From Henriciella sp. (GTDB taxonomy: Bacteria > Pseudomonadota > Alphaproteobacteria > Caulobacterales > Hyphomonadaceae), in assembly GCF_029937755.1 (NCBI RefSeq), contig NZ_JAPYPG010000001.1, forward strand, positions 372,001-436,000: a stretch of 64,000 bases of DNA, in the 5' to 3' direction. The notes beneath the pieces were generated by a model. The model saw nothing but the letters and a program-made list of their open reading frames with translations, did not search any database and was not told the DNA's origin. Each line of letters opens with the position of its first letter. The stretch's first letter is position 1. The position numbers and the translations under genes were made by a program. Shown here piece by piece: positions 9,619 through 20,600 of the stretch.

Positions 9619-10683
9619 ATGTCCCAATCGACATCCGAGAGGCCGCCGGGGTCTGAGCCGGACAAGCCGCTTATTGTCGACCTGGACGGCACGCTGATCC
9701 GCAATGAGCTGCCGCCCGAACTCTTCGTCCTGATCGCCCGGTGGAAGCCCTGGCTGCTGCCCTTGGCCGTGTTCAGGATGCTGCGCTCACGCCCGCAAAC
9801 GAAAGCCTGGATGGTCTCGAAGATCGGCCATCATATCGACCCGGAGCACCTGCCCTATGACCCGGATGTGCTGGCGTTGATCGAAGACCATTGCGCTAAT
9901 GGCGGCAAGGCCGAACTGGTCTCCGGCTCTGATCATGTTCTCGTGGAACGCATCGCCAGCCATATCGGGACATTCGTTTCCGCACAGGGGAGCTACGGAA
10001 CAACCAATCTCGTCTCCGCGCAGAAGGCGTCTTACCTTACCGAGCGCCATCCCGAAGGGTTCCACTATGTCGGCAATTCCGGGCAGGATATCAAAGTCTG
10101 GCGCGCGGCTGCGGCCGGTTACGGAATACGCGCGCCGTCCGCGGCCTATGACCTGACGCATGAGGATGGAGCGGCCATCGTCGAGATGACGGTGCACAAG
10201 AGCCGGTCGCTGGCGCCCCTGGTCGAACAGCTGCGCCTGCATCACTGGGCGGCGAACCTGCTTGTTTTTGCGGTGCCCATTTTCCTTGCGCCGCAGCTTG
10301 GCACTGCCGACTGGCTGCTGCTGCTCCAGGCTTTCCTATGCTTCTGCATGATGGCGAGCGGCACCTATCTTCTGGACGATCTGTTCGCCATTCCGGACAA
10401 CCGCGCCGATCCTGCAAGACGTCACCGGCCACTCGCCTCGGGCCGGCTGAGCGTGACCAGGGCGGCAGGCATAATGGGCCTCTTCATGATCGGCTCCATC
10501 CTCTGGGCGACACAGCTTGGCCTGGCCTTCATGCTGGTGCTGTTGGCCTATCTAATCACGTCCATCGCCTATTCCCTCCACCTGAAACGCATCGCCGGCT
10601 TCAATATCGTTATTCCGGCTGTCAGCTTGTGCCTACGCGTGATCGCTGGTGCGGCGGTCGTCGGAGCCCTGCCTGCAGTCTGA
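9619..10683 (+). CDS. HAD phosphatase-UbiA prenyltransferase fusion, C-terminally truncated
   Basis: The first 200 residues are a HAD-like phosphatase domain (DLDGTL at residues 21-26, SGSD motif), the rest the N-terminal half of a UbiA-family membrane prenyltransferase, including the first aspartate-rich motif (LDDLFAIPDNRAD) followed by RHRPLASG. Family fusions of this type are usually about 470-480 residues; this one stops at 354 after about five membrane helices, right after RVIAGAAVVGAL, so the second Asp-rich motif and last helices are missing. No other frame continues it before the rmlA end 17 bp downstream. It is probably inactive or altered by a rearrangement at the edge of the rml genes. 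Confidence 0.8.
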   Translation: MSQSTSERPPGSEPDKPLIVDLDGTLIRNELPPELFVLIARWKPWLLPLAVFRMLRSRPQTKAWMVSKIGHHIDPEHLPYDPDVLALIEDHCANGGKAELVSGSDHVLVERIASHIGTFVSAQGSYGTTNLVSAQKASYLTERHPEGFHYVGNSGQDIKVWRAAAAGYGIRAPSAAYDLTHEDGAAIVEMTVHKSRSLAPLVEQLRLHHWAANLLVFAVPIFLAPQLGTADWLLLLQAFLCFCMMASGTYLLDDLFAIPDNRADPARRHRPLASGRLSVTRAAGIMGLFMIGSILWATQLGLAFMLVLLAYLITSIAYSLHLKRIAGFNIVIPAVSLCLRVIAGAAVVGALPAV

Positions 10684-10699
10684 GACACAACGGAGTCGC

Positions 10700-11569
10700 T
10701 CAGTCAGAGCGCGCGATCTTCTCGAGATAGGTCCCGTAATTGGATGACTTCAGCGCCTTGGCCTGCCTGAGCAGCTGCTCCCGCGAAATATATCCCAGCC
10801 GGTAGCCGATTTCCTCAAGGCAGGCGATTTTCATGCCCTGGCGCTCTTCGATGGAGGCGATGAACTGGGCGGCCTCCAGCAAGGAGTCATGTGTGCCCGC
10901 ATCAAGCCATGCAAAGCCCCGGCCCATCAGATTGGCCTCGAGTTGTCCCTCTTCGAGATACATCCTGTTGATGTCGGTGATTTCAAGCTCGCCGCGCGCA
11001 GACGGGGTTAGCTGACGCGCCTTTTCCGGGGCTGTGGAGTCGTAGAAATAAAGCCCGGTCACGGCAAAATCGGATTTCGGCTTGCTGGGCTTTTCCTCAA
11101 TCGAGAGGACACAATTGGCTGCATCCAGCTCTACCACACCATACTGGCGCGGATCAGCAACCTGGTAGCAGAATATCTGCCCGCCGCTTGTGAACCTTGA
11201 CGCTTCGGCCAGGATTTCCGGAAGTCCGTGGCCGTAAAATATGTTGTCACCAAGAACCAGGGCGCAGGGACCACCATCGAGGAATTCCTCCCCGATAATC
11301 AGCGCTTCGGCGATACCGCGCGGCTTTTCCTGCTCGGCATAGCTGATGGACACCCCAAATTCCGAACCGTCACCAAGGAGCTTCTCGAAGGCTTTCCGGT
11401 CATCGGGCTTCGTCAGGATCAGGAACTCGCGGATCCCCGCCAGCATCAGAACACTGATCGGATAATAGATCAGCGGCTTGTCATATATCGGCATCAGCTG
11501 CTTGGAGACACTGCGCGTGAGGGGATACAGGCGCGATCCATTTCCACCTGCCAGTACGATACCTTTCAT
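10700..11569 (-). CDS. rmlA: Glucose-1-phosphate thymidylyltransferase
   Basis: First step of dTDP-L-rhamnose synthesis, dTTP plus glucose 1-phosphate. 289 residues, standard length, with the nucleotidyltransferase signature GGNGSRLYPLT at about 8-18, QLMPIYDKP and YGVVELD motifs and the sugar-binding EEKP. The frame remains open to 11,707 but that stretch lies over rmlB; ATG 11,569 overlaps the rmlB stop as ATGA, showing translational coupling. Convergent with the truncated HAD-UbiA gene. Confidence 0.97.
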   Translation of the reverse strand: MKGIVLAGGNGSRLYPLTRSVSKQLMPIYDKPLIYYPISVLMLAGIREFLILTKPDDRKAFEKLLGDGSEFGVSISYAEQEKPRGIAEALIIGEEFLDGGPCALVLGDNIFYGHGLPEILAEASRFTSGGQIFCYQVADPRQYGVVELDAANCVLSIEEKPSKPKSDFAVTGLYFYDSTAPEKARQLTPSARGELEITDINRMYLEEGQLEANLMGRGFAWLDAGTHDSLLEAAQFIASIEERQGMKIACLEEIGYRLGYISREQLLRQAKALKSSNYGTYLEKIARSD

Positions 11570-12618
11570 TGGCCGCCTCGCTGCATCAGGCCGAGCCGTC
11601 CGCCGGCGCGTCCCTCGGAGGCCAGCCTGCTCAACCAGTCTTCCTGACCGAGATACCAGGTCACCGTGCGCGCCAGCCCCTGTTTGAGGTCGGAGGCGGG
11701 CGCCCACCCCAGCTCCCGGCTGATCTTCGAATGATCGATCGCATAGCGACGGTCATGACCAGGACGATCTGCCACCATCTCTATCAGGCGGCGGCCCTCG
11801 CCAGGGTCGCGCCCAAGGTTTTCATCGACCAGGTCGCAAACCGTGCGGGCAAGATCTAGATTTGTCATGGTGGCATCCCCGCCAATACAGTACGTCTCAC
11901 CGGGTTGCCCGCCCTGCGCCACCTTCAGCAGGGCGTCGGCATGATCCTCCACGAACAGCCAGTCACGAACCTGCTGCCCGTCGCCATAAACAGGAATGCT
12001 CTCCCGGCGCAGGGCTTTCATGATGATGGTCGGGATGAACTTTTCCGGGAATTGCCACGGGCCATAATTGTTCGAGCAGTTCGTAATGATCGCGGGGAAA
12101 TCATAGGTGTGCTGCCATGCCCGCACCAGCATGTCGGCAGAAGCTTTTGACGCCGAGTAGGGCGAATTCGGCTGGTAGGGCGAACTCTCCTTGAAAGCGC
12201 CTTCCGCAATCGACCCGAAAACCTCGTCCGTCGATATCTGGATGAACCGGAAATCGGGTCCAGTCATCGCCTCACGCTGCGCAGAGCGGCAGATATCAAG
12301 CAGCGCGTGAACGCCATTGATATTGGTCTGCACGAAGGCCAGGGAGTCGTCGATGGACCGGTCGACATGCGTCTCCGCCGCAAGGTTGAAGAGCCGGTCT
12401 GGCCGGAAGTCGGCGACGGCGCGTTTCATGGCATCCCGGTCGCAGATATCGGCCTTCAGAAAGCTGTAACTGGAAGAGCCATCGACATCGGCAAGGCTGT
12501 CCCGATTGGCCGCATAGGTCAGCTTGTCGACGTTCAGGACCGAGTGGCCCTGCGCGATGGCGCGGCGAATGAGCGCTGACCCGATGAAGCCGGCACCGCC
12601 GGTGATGAGAAGTCTCAT
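11566..12618 (-). CDS. rmlB: dTDP-glucose 4,6-dehydratase
   Basis: Second step of dTDP-rhamnose synthesis. Extended short-chain dehydrogenase fold with the NAD motif TGGAGFIGS at residues 6-14, an STDEVFG catalytic motif and the YSASKAS active-site tyrosine-lysine near residue 155; 350 residues is typical. It is first of the rmlBA pair, coupled to rmlA by a 4-bp overlap, and divergent from rmlCD across a 226-bp gap (12,619-12,844), which must hold both promoters; I see no clear operator there. Confidence 0.97.
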   Translation of the reverse strand: MRLLITGGAGFIGSALIRRAIAQGHSVLNVDKLTYAANRDSLADVDGSSSYSFLKADICDRDAMKRAVADFRPDRLFNLAAETHVDRSIDDSLAFVQTNINGVHALLDICRSAQREAMTGPDFRFIQISTDEVFGSIAEGAFKESSPYQPNSPYSASKASADMLVRAWQHTYDFPAIITNCSNNYGPWQFPEKFIPTIIMKALRRESIPVYGDGQQVRDWLFVEDHADALLKVAQGGQPGETYCIGGDATMTNLDLARTVCDLVDENLGRDPGEGRRLIEMVADRPGHDRRYAIDHSKISRELGWAPASDLKQGLARTVTWYLGQEDWLSRLASEGRAGGRLGLMQRGGQ

Positions 12619-12844
12619 TGCTCTACCCTACCGTGAGCCTGCCCCGAGGACCGGCCCAGCGTTACGCTCGCAGTTCAGCGCCTGACCGTTCCAGCACAGA
12701 CACAGTGGCCTAGCCTTTTGCAACACCTCCGGGCAAGGGAATTTATGCGCAGGAGAGAGGCCCGACCTGCGATGAAAGGGACGCACCCGCCCTCCCGGTC
12801 AGAGGCAAGATTGACGAGGTGCTCCGCTCAGGTCATCAAGCCGC

Positions 12845-13417
12845 ATGACAATCCTGAATGTCGAAACCTTCGCGATCCCCGGCCCGGCCCTGATAACGGT
12901 TGCGGCCCATGGAGACGACCGGGGATGGTTCAGCGAAAGCTGGAACGCCCAAGACTGGCGCGATGCGGGACTTCCTCATATCGACTGGGTGCAGGACAAC
13001 AAGGCGTTCTCGGCCGCTCCCGGGACAACGAGAGGGCTGCACTTCCAGACCCCACCGCATGCGCAGGCCAAGCTGGTGGACGTCCTGCGCGGAGAAATCT
13101 TCGATGCCATCGTGGATTTGCGCGCCGGCTCGCCGACCTTCGGGCGGGCGATAACCGTGCGGCTTTCGGCCCAGGCCCATTCCCTGCTGTATGTTCCGGT
13201 CGGCTTCGCGCATGGCTATCAGACCCTCAGCACCAACACCCTCGTCGCCTACAAGGTGTCCGATCACTACGCCCCGGAATGCGAGGGCGGCCTCCTGTGG
13301 TGCGACGTCTCCCTCGGCATCGAATGGCCCCGGCCCGATGATGTCGTAATGTCTGGCCGTGACTTCACCTGGCCCGGCCTCGCCGAGCTGGATACACCCT
13401 TCGCATACCAGGCATGA
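12845..13417 (+). CDS. rmlC: dTDP-4-dehydrorhamnose 3,5-epimerase
   Basis: Third step of dTDP-rhamnose synthesis. The 190-residue cupin-type protein shows the family motifs DDRGWFSE, RGLHFQ with the catalytic histidine, VDVLRGEIFD and VPVGFAHGY. The stop overlaps the rmlD start by 4 bp (ATGA), so both are translated from one message. The order rmlBA divergent from rmlCD is unusual compared with the usual single rmlBDAC or rmlBACD operon, but the set is complete. Confidence 0.96.
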   Translation: MTILNVETFAIPGPALITVAAHGDDRGWFSESWNAQDWRDAGLPHIDWVQDNKAFSAAPGTTRGLHFQTPPHAQAKLVDVLRGEIFDAIVDLRAGSPTFGRAITVRLSAQAHSLLYVPVGFAHGYQTLSTNTLVAYKVSDHYAPECEGGLLWCDVSLGIEWPRPDDVVMSGRDFTWPGLAELDTPFAYQA

Positions 13418-14310
13418 GCGGGGCCGGCAGCATACTCGTTACCGGCGGCAGTGGCCGGCTCGGACAAGCCCTGGCCCGCCAGGGCTGCACGGCGCTCAGC
13501 CGTGCCCGTATGGATATCACCCAGCCTGAACAGCTTGCCGCCGTATTCGATGATTTTCGCCCGGCCGCGGTCATTAATGCGGCGGCCTATACCGCCGTCG
13601 ATGCCGCCGAGGAGAACGAGGCCGCTGCGCGCGCGATCAACGCCGATGGCGCCGGTCATATTGCGGCTTGTTGCGCGGCAGCCGGCATTCCGCTCATCCA
13701 CATTTCCACCGACATGGTCTTCTCGACAGGCGATCCTGACCACCCCCTGGACGAGGCCGCCAGGCCGTCCCCCAACTCGGTTTATGGCGCCACCAAGCTT
13801 GAAGGGGAGCTTGCCGTTCAGGCGGCAGGGGGCCGCCATGTGATTGCACGGGTGAGCTGGCTGTTCGATAGGACAGGGACGAGCTTCATCAGCAAGATGC
13901 TTGAGATTGCGGCAGACAGGCCTGTGCTCAAGGTCGTCACTGATGAGACAGGCCGTCCGACCGATACCGATGCCCTCGCGGCGCACCTGGTCCAGCTTGC
14001 CCGACACCTGATCGAGGCGATCGAAACCCCGTCCCTGCTCCATCTTGGGCCAGGCCCGGCCGCAAGCCGCTTCGACTGGGCCAGGCGGGTATTCGAGACC
14101 TCTGCTCGCGCTGGCGGTCCCCGCCCAGAGCTGGAGCCCGTAACGGGCGAGACCTTCCAGACAGCCGCCGAAAGGCCAAGGGGGGTCGTGCTGGACGTCC
14201 GTCGCGGAGATGCCCTGCTCGGCCCTCTTCCAGACTGGCAGGCCTCAAGCGACGAAGCTGTACGCGCCCACCTCGCTGGTCCTCCCTCTGCGCCCAAAGG
14301 GAGCCGGTAG
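13414..14310 (+). CDS. rmlD: dTDP-4-dehydrorhamnose reductase
   Basis: Last step, NAD(P)H reduction to dTDP-L-rhamnose. 298 residues; Rossmann motif VTGGSGRLGQ near 9-18, NAAAYTAVDAAE motif, the STDMVF segment (the family usually has STDYVF) and the catalytic YGATK near residue 125. Standard length and order after rmlC, with coupled translation. The consumer enzymes are probably among the GT2 glycosyltransferases at 30-36 kb. Confidence 0.95.
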   Translation: MSGAGSILVTGGSGRLGQALARQGCTALSRARMDITQPEQLAAVFDDFRPAAVINAAAYTAVDAAEENEAAARAINADGAGHIAACCAAAGIPLIHISTDMVFSTGDPDHPLDEAARPSPNSVYGATKLEGELAVQAAGGRHVIARVSWLFDRTGTSFISKMLEIAADRPVLKVVTDETGRPTDTDALAAHLVQLARHLIEAIETPSLLHLGPGPAASRFDWARRVFETSARAGGPRPELEPVTGETFQTAAERPRGVVLDVRRGDALLGPLPDWQASSDEAVRAHLAGPPSAPKGSR

Positions 14311-14388
14311 CGCCGCATTGCCCCGAGGCCGGCGCGTCCCAACTCTTTTTCATTGCAGTGCCCCCTCATTATCTTCCAGAAGGAACAC

Positions 14389-15288
14389 ATGTCAGCGGAA
14401 ATTCTCGAAACGATCGATACGGGCGCCATTCTTGGTGAGGGCGTCGTCTGGAATGCTCAGACACAGACCGTCTGGTGGACAGACATACAGGCCCGCCGGC
14501 TTTACGCCCTGACATGGCCCGGGCTTGCGCTGACCATGTATGAGACGCCCGAACGCCTTTGTTCGTTCGGGTTCATCGAGGGCGATGACGACCGGATCGT
14601 GGCTGCGTTCGAGACCGGATTTGCACTGTTCTCGCCGCACACGGGTGACGTGTCCTGGCTCGACAAGCCCGCGCAGCTGACCCGCGGCCGGCGCCTTAAT
14701 GACGGGCGCATCGGACCGGATGGCCGCTTCTGGGCCGGATCGATGATTGAAAAGCCCGATGCTGGATTGTCGACAGATGATACGGGTTTCTATTGCCTCG
14801 ATACCGACGGCAAGGCGCGCCTGGAGCAGCCAGGTCTCGAAATCTCGAACGGCCTCTGCTGGAGCCCGGACGGAACGCGCGTCTACTTCTCAGACTCACC
14901 TGCCGGTGAAATCTACACAGCGGCCTATAATGGCCAGGATGGCCGGTTCGGCCCACGCAAACCGTTTGCGACCGTAAAGGGTGGCGGCCCCGACGGCGCC
15001 ATCACCGACACGGACGGCCATGTCTGGAGCGCGATCTGGGGCGGCAACCGGCTGACCCGATTTTCGCCGGAGGGCGATATCAGCCTCGATCTCGAGCTGC
15101 CTGTCCCGCAGCCCACCTGTCCGGTGTTTGGAGGCGAGGACCTCGACCTGATCTTCGTGACCACGGCGACCGAAGGGTTGAGCGACGACACGCTTGAAGC
15201 ATCCCCGGTCTCGGGCCGCCTGATTATTCTTGAGGCGCCAGAGGGGGTCACCGGGTTGCCGGGTTATCGTTACAGAATGGACCGCTAG
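14389..15288 (+). CDS. SMP-30/gluconolactonase family lactonase
   Basis: Six-bladed beta-propeller hydrolase of sugar lactones. The 299-residue product shows the first metal ligand in GEGVVW, the [17 protein letters not shown] motif, and the [11 protein letters not shown] segment with the conserved Asn and Asp ligands. The in-frame start at 14,353 is rejected in favour of ATG 14,389, which has an aaggaa six bases upstream. Relatives hydrolyse glucono-, arabino- or galactonolactones; a sugar 1-dehydrogenase-like gene at 24,678 could supply such a lactone, but the two are 9 kb apart. Stop overlaps that of convergent fcl by 4 bp. Confidence 0.88.
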   Translation: MSAEILETIDTGAILGEGVVWNAQTQTVWWTDIQARRLYALTWPGLALTMYETPERLCSFGFIEGDDDRIVAAFETGFALFSPHTGDVSWLDKPAQLTRGRRLNDGRIGPDGRFWAGSMIEKPDAGLSTDDTGFYCLDTDGKARLEQPGLEISNGLCWSPDGTRVYFSDSPAGEIYTAAYNGQDGRFGPRKPFATVKGGGPDGAITDTDGHVWSAIWGGNRLTRFSPEGDISLDLELPVPQPTCPVFGGEDLDLIFVTTATEGLSDDTLEASPVSGRLIILEAPEGVTGLPGYRYRMDR

Positions 15289-16259
15289 ACCCGCAGGTCG
15301 GCGCTCTCATAGTTCTCGAGGAACCATTCATAGGTCGACTTCAGGCCGTCGCTCAGGCTGATTTTTGGACGCCAGCCCATCTCCGCCAGCTTGTCGCCAC
15401 TCATCAGCTTGCGCGGCGTGCCATCCGGCTTCGTGGTGTCCCGGGTGACGTCGCCATCAAGGCCAACAGCCTGCATGACCAGTTCGGCGAGTTCGGCGAT
15501 CGTCACATCCGTGCCTGACCCGACATTGACGTGCTGGTTGCCGCAATAGTTCTTCAGCAGGAAGACGAGCGCGTCGGCGCAGTCATCGACATGAAGGAAC
15601 TCCCGTCGCGGCTCGCCTGATCCCCAGATCTCGATCCCTGACCGCCCGGCCATCTTGGCATCGTGCGCCTTGCGCATGAGCGCCGGAATGACGTGGGAAT
15701 TCTCAAGGTGAAAATTATCCCCCGGTCCGTACAGATTTGTCGGCATGGCGGAAATATAATCGACCCCATACTGCCGACGATACGCTTCGCAAAGCTTCAG
15801 CCCGGCGATCTTGGCGATGGCATACCACTCATTCGTCGGCTCAAGCGGCCCCGTGAGCAGCGCATCCTCCGGAATGGGCTGCGGGGCCATCTTCGGATAG
15901 ATGCAGGATGAGCCGAGGAAGAGGAGCTTCTCGACATCTGCGCGGAAGGCGGCCTCGATGACATTGGTCTCGATGACGAGATTTTCATACAGGAAATCGG
16001 CTGGATAGGTGTCATTGGCGACAATCCCGCCCACCTTGGCAGCGGCCAGCACCACTGCATCGGGCTCGCGGTCTGCCATCCATGCGCGCACGCCAGACTG
16101 GTCGAGCAGATTAAGCTCCTGCCGGGACGCCGTCAGGATTTCGCAATCTTCGCGCTCAAGACGGCGGACGACGCCCGCTCCGACCATGCCGCGGTGACCG
16201 GCAACGAAGACGCGCTTGCCCTTTGGGTCGAATTCAGTAGTTGTGCTCGTCTCAGCCAT
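15285..16259 (-). CDS. fcl: GDP-L-fucose synthase
   Basis: Bifunctional epimerase-reductase that turns GDP-4-keto-6-deoxymannose into GDP-L-fucose. 324 residues with the cofactor motif [10 protein letters not shown] near 17-26, the AAKVGGI motif, SSCIYP and the catalytic YAIAK near 147, all hallmark WcaG/Fcl sequences. Its start codon overlaps the stop of gmd (TGATG), so it is the second gene of a gmd-fcl operon. Confidence 0.97.
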   Translation of the reverse strand: MAETSTTTEFDPKGKRVFVAGHRGMVGAGVVRRLEREDCEILTASRQELNLLDQSGVRAWMADREPDAVVLAAAKVGGIVANDTYPADFLYENLVIETNVIEAAFRADVEKLLFLGSSCIYPKMAPQPIPEDALLTGPLEPTNEWYAIAKIAGLKLCEAYRRQYGVDYISAMPTNLYGPGDNFHLENSHVIPALMRKAHDAKMAGRSGIEIWGSGEPRREFLHVDDCADALVFLLKNYCGNQHVNVGSGTDVTIAELAELVMQAVGLDGDVTRDTTKPDGTPRKLMSGDKLAEMGWRPKISLSDGLKSTYEWFLENYESADLRV

Positions 16260-17326
16260 CAGGCCGTCCAGTCCTTTCGCCAGTCTTCCCGGCTAACCGT
16301 CTTGAGGTCGGCAGCAACCATTTCCTTTACAAGGTCCGGAAAGGCTGTGCTGTGTTTCCAGCCGAGCTTCTCGTGCGCCTTCGAGGGATCACCGATGAGA
16401 AGATCGACTTCTGTCGGGCGGAAATAGCGCGGATCAATCCGGACGAGCGCCTCACCGGTCTCGGCATCCTTGCCGACCTCATCGACGCCTTCGCCTTCCC
16501 ATTCGATGGTCTTGCCGGTTTCGGCAAAGGCAAGCTCGACAAATTCCCGCACCGAATGGGTCTCGCCGGTCGCGAGAACCCAGTCATCGGCGGTGTCGTG
16601 CTGGACGATGCGCCACATGCCTTCGACATAGTCGCGCGCATGACCCCAGTCACGCTTGGCATCCAGGTTACCGAGATAGAGGGTTTGCTGCAGGCCGAAC
16701 TGGATCGCGGCCACGGCGCGGGTGATCTTACGCGTCACGAAGGTTTCACCGCGGGTCGGCCCCTCATGGTTGAAGAGAATGCCGTTGGAGGCGTGTATAC
16801 CGTAGGCCTCGCGGTAGTTCACCGTAATCCAGTAGGCATATAGCTTCGCGGCCGCATAGGGAGACCGCGGATAGAAAGGCGTCTTTTCCGACTGGGGAAC
16901 TTCCTGGACCTTGCCATAGAGCTCCGAGGTAGAAGCCTGGTAGAAGCGGACCTTCTCCTCAAGGCCAAGTATACGGATCGCCTCAAGGATACGCAGTGCA
17001 CCGACCGCATCGGCGTTGGCGGTATATTCCGGGGTTTCGAAACTGACCTGCACATGGCTCTGGGCGGCCAGATTATAGATCTCGTCCGGCTGGGTCTCCT
17101 GCACCAGACGAATGAGATTCGTCGAATCCGTGAGATCGCCATAATGCATGAAGAACTTCGTATTGTGCTCATGCGGATCAGCGTAGAGAGGATCGACACG
17201 CTGGGTATTGAAAGACGAAGAGCGGCGCTTCACGCCGTGAACTTCATAGCCCTTTTCAAGCAGGAGTTTCGCCAGATACGCGCCGTCCTGACCGGTGACG
17301 CCGGTGATCAGAGCTTTTTTCGACAT
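16259..17326 (-). CDS. gmd: GDP-mannose 4,6-dehydratase
   Basis: Dehydrates GDP-mannose to GDP-4-keto-6-deoxymannose. 355 residues with [13 protein letters not shown] near 8-20, the Gmd-specific [14 protein letters not shown] segment, and [12 protein letters not shown] with the catalytic Tyr/Lys near 155. GDP-mannose would come from the manC-type enzyme at 1.1 kb. The upstream 373-bp region contains a TATAAT-like minus-strand hexamer at 17,554-17,559 that could serve as its -10 element. Confidence 0.97.
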   Translation of the reverse strand: MSKKALITGVTGQDGAYLAKLLLEKGYEVHGVKRRSSSFNTQRVDPLYADPHEHNTKFFMHYGDLTDSTNLIRLVQETQPDEIYNLAAQSHVQVSFETPEYTANADAVGALRILEAIRILGLEEKVRFYQASTSELYGKVQEVPQSEKTPFYPRSPYAAAKLYAYWITVNYREAYGIHASNGILFNHEGPTRGETFVTRKITRAVAAIQFGLQQTLYLGNLDAKRDWGHARDYVEGMWRIVQHDTADDWVLATGETHSVREFVELAFAETGKTIEWEGEGVDEVGKDAETGEALVRIDPRYFRPTEVDLLIGDPSKAHEKLGWKHSTAFPDLVKEMVAADLKTVSREDWRKDWTA

Positions 17327-17699
17327 GCTTGCTTTTGCCTTTCTTGGTCATTGACGCCTCGCGGGCGACACACTGCCCGTCAATAAATCCCATCCATTAC
17401 ATGGCAACCGGCATAAGCATATTGATTGCGTCGGACCAGTTCTCTAAGCGTCAAGGGAGCAAGGGAGAATACAAACGAATGCCCCATCACATGGGAAATC
17501 ACCCGGATCGGCCTCCGGGAGGAAGAGTATGCATTTTTTTGTCTCCGAGCCCTATTATAGAGCACATGGTCACCTCTAAGGAATTTTTCCGGCACCCAAT
17601 CACCTGCTCACGTCAATCAGAAATATTGTTTTGAGTTGAAGCAAGCTGTGGGGAAGCAGTTTTTTTGGCCTGTAAAATCGATAACGTGAGAGTGTTCCG
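17327..17699. promoter_or_regulatory. 373-bp divergent control region between gmd and the giant gene
   Basis: No credible gene here; it is visibly richer in A/T than the flanking gmd gene. It must hold the promoters of gmd-fcl (leftward) and the 7-kb gene (rightward). On the minus strand TATAAT is at 17,554-17,559, without a good -35 at the right spacing. On the plus strand there are A/T-rich runs at 17,632-17,680 (including taaaat at 17,673) and a gtgagag Shine-Dalgarno-like stretch just before ATG 17,700. No JUMPstart/ops element was recognised. Confidence 0.45.
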
Positions 17700-20600
17700 A
17701 TGAGAGTTGTTCTTTATCCAGCCCTGTCGAAAGCTAAGGACTTCAACGATCAGTACTTTCGCGCTCTCTGGTATTTAGCTCCGTTTGCGGATCAAATCAG
17801 CTCGATTGATATGCCGACAACCCAGGCTCGCAAACCCGGCAAGCCTCCCAACTATCTCGATAGTTCTCTCAAAAGCCTCGAAGGCACTCTTACCGTCAAC
17901 ACCCCCGTAGCAAAGACGGCCGAAGACCTTGAGGCACTGGTTGAGGCGAGTGACCTGATCATCGCCTGGTCCGTGGATAGCAAGAAGCCGTTTGCTCGCA
18001 TTCCCGGGTCGAAGGGCAAGAAAATTGCCTGGACCGACCAGAATAACTTTCAGTATGGGGCCTCGCTCTATCTGAAAATCGCTGAAAATTTTCCAGAGTT
18101 CATGGACGAGAGCCTGAAGCGCTCACGCCGGATATTCCGGGACATCCATTCGCGCTGCGCAAACCAGAAAGGATACTTGTTCGGCACCGGACCTAATCTC
18201 AGTCAGGCGAATAATTTCGATTTTTCGGACGGCACGCCGATCGCCTGTAACAGCATGGTCCGCAATCACCAGCTGATGGACCGCCTCACCCCCCCGCTCA
18301 TCGTCGTGGGGGATCCCATTTTCCATGCAGGTCCCTCAAGCTATGCCGCCGCGTTTCGTAACGATCTGATCCGAGCACTGGACAAATATGACAGTCATCT
18401 CGTTGTGCCGATGCGTGACTATCATATCTACCGCACGCACCTGCCCGAACGTTTTGCTAACAAGATCTGTGCGATTCCCTTCGCCGATGGCGACACGCCA
18501 AACCTGAACCTGGTTTCAGAGTTTCAGGTAACGACTACGGCGAATATCCTGACGCTTTTTCTGCTGCCGCTGGCCGCCACACTATTCGAAGAGATAAGCA
18601 TTGCCGGCTGCGACGGACGCCCTGTTGATCAGAACACATATTTCTGGGGCCACGACAAGGCTTCACAGATCAATGAAGAGATGAGCCGGATCCAGCTTGC
18701 GCATCCTGCTTTCTTCAATGTCGATTACGACGACTATTATTCCACTCACTGCAAGACGCTCGAAACATGGCTCTCCGCCATGGAAGAGCGCGGGAAAGCA
18801 ATCAAGAACATGACAAGCTCCTATATTCCTGCCCTGAGCAAACGAGGACCGGATGCGGCCGAAGACCAAAAGCAAAAATCCCGTGGCCGCAAGAAGCCTC
18901 TGATCTCAATTGTCATGCCCGTTCATAACGGCGAGAAGCACCTGGAAAGTGCGATCAAATCAGTCCGTACGCAGGATATTGATGACTGGGAACTGTTGGT
19001 CATCAACGATGGATCTACCGATTCCAGCGTTGATATCGTTAAGCGCCTCGCCGAGGAAGATTCAAGAATCAAGTTAACGACGGTGGAACAGGGGGGCGTC
19101 TCACGCGCACGTAACAAGGGGCTCGAACTTGCCGAGGGCAGCTACATCGGCTTTGTGGACGCCGATGACCTGCTGGACCCGCGATCCCTCAAAGCGCGGC
19201 TCGATGTTCTCCAGTCCGGCACTGGCACGCAAATGGTTCACGGCTGGGTGGATGTTGTCGGCAACGACGGCAAGAGCATGAACCTTGGGGTCGGAACAAA
19301 ATCCGACATCTGCTTCTTCGACGCCTGGCGCAATCCTGCACATCTCAATACCGTTACGGGAGAAGCCAAGCTTCTCAAGCAGTTTCGATTCAATGAAAAG
19401 GTTGCGCATGGAGAAGACTGGCTCTTCCTTGGGCAAATTTTGCGCTCCGGCGTGACTTCAAGATTTGTTCCGGATGGCGGCGCTCGCTGGCGCTTCTGGG
19501 GTAGTTCCTCAACCTCGAAGGATCTCTCCTCTCACTTTGAAAGCCTGCAAACTGTTATCGACTGGCTGACAACACCGATAAACGACGATGCAATTCCACG
19601 GCAGTACAGAAACGGCCTGATTGGCAAGACATCACAGGACCTTGAGGCTGCAGCCAAACGTTCTGTGTTCATTTCCAAACTGCTTGAAGGCGACACCGAT
19701 TTCTGCCGTAGCGTCATCGAAGATGTTGCTCTCTCCACGAAAAATGAAGAATTCGGCCGCATCAAATGGCTTCGGACTATCGAGTTTGCGGCAGCACGGA
19801 AGTTTTCGACCCCTCCTTCTAAATTGAAGGCCACCGGCAGGGACCTTCGCGACAGAATTCTCGATGCATCGAAAAGCCTTGATCTGCGCCGGCAGATTCC
19901 CCAGCTCGGAGCTGTCCTGTCCGAGGTTTTCGGTGAGCAGCTGCCGCAGACCTCAACAGTGGATGTTCCGGCCGCTGACGAGGCTACCCTGAAGGACATC
20001 CGCGACGCGGAAATCAAGAAGCTTCCGAAATATCTGAGAATGGGCATCTTCCTGCCAACTGACAGGGTTTCGCTGGAGGAACAGATCCGCGGAATTCATA
20101 AGATAGCCAACATCTACGACTCGGGCGAAATTGATACTCACCGAAGCCTGTTGAAAGACTTGCGTAACGGCCGCAAACGCAAACGCTGTTTCATTATCGG
20201 TAATGGCCCCAGCCTTAAGAAGACTGACCTCAGCCCCCTGAAGAACGAGGACACATTCGTCACCAATGGCTTCTTCCTGAAGATGCCGGAGCTCGACTGG
20301 ACCCCCACATATTATGTGGTTGAGGATCACCTTGTGGCCGAAGACCGCAAAAAGGAAATCAACAACCTCCACGGGCCGACAAAGCTGTTTCCCGCCTATC
20401 TTCGGTACTGCCTCAATCCCGATAAAGACACGATCTTCTTCAATCACCGTCCCCGTGTCAGTTTTCCTGACGGTTTCGACTTCTCGTTTGATGCCGATGA
20501 CCATACCTTCGCTGGCGGTACCGTAACGTTCACCTGCATGGAGCTGGCTGCCTTTCTCGGCTATGAGGAGATTTACCTCATCGGGGTCGATGCAAGCTAC

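Noticed and set aside
17327-17699. JUMPstart/ops-like element before the giant gene
   Set aside because: No match to the ggcggtag core on either strand; RfaH-type control is also not expected in Alphaproteobacteria.
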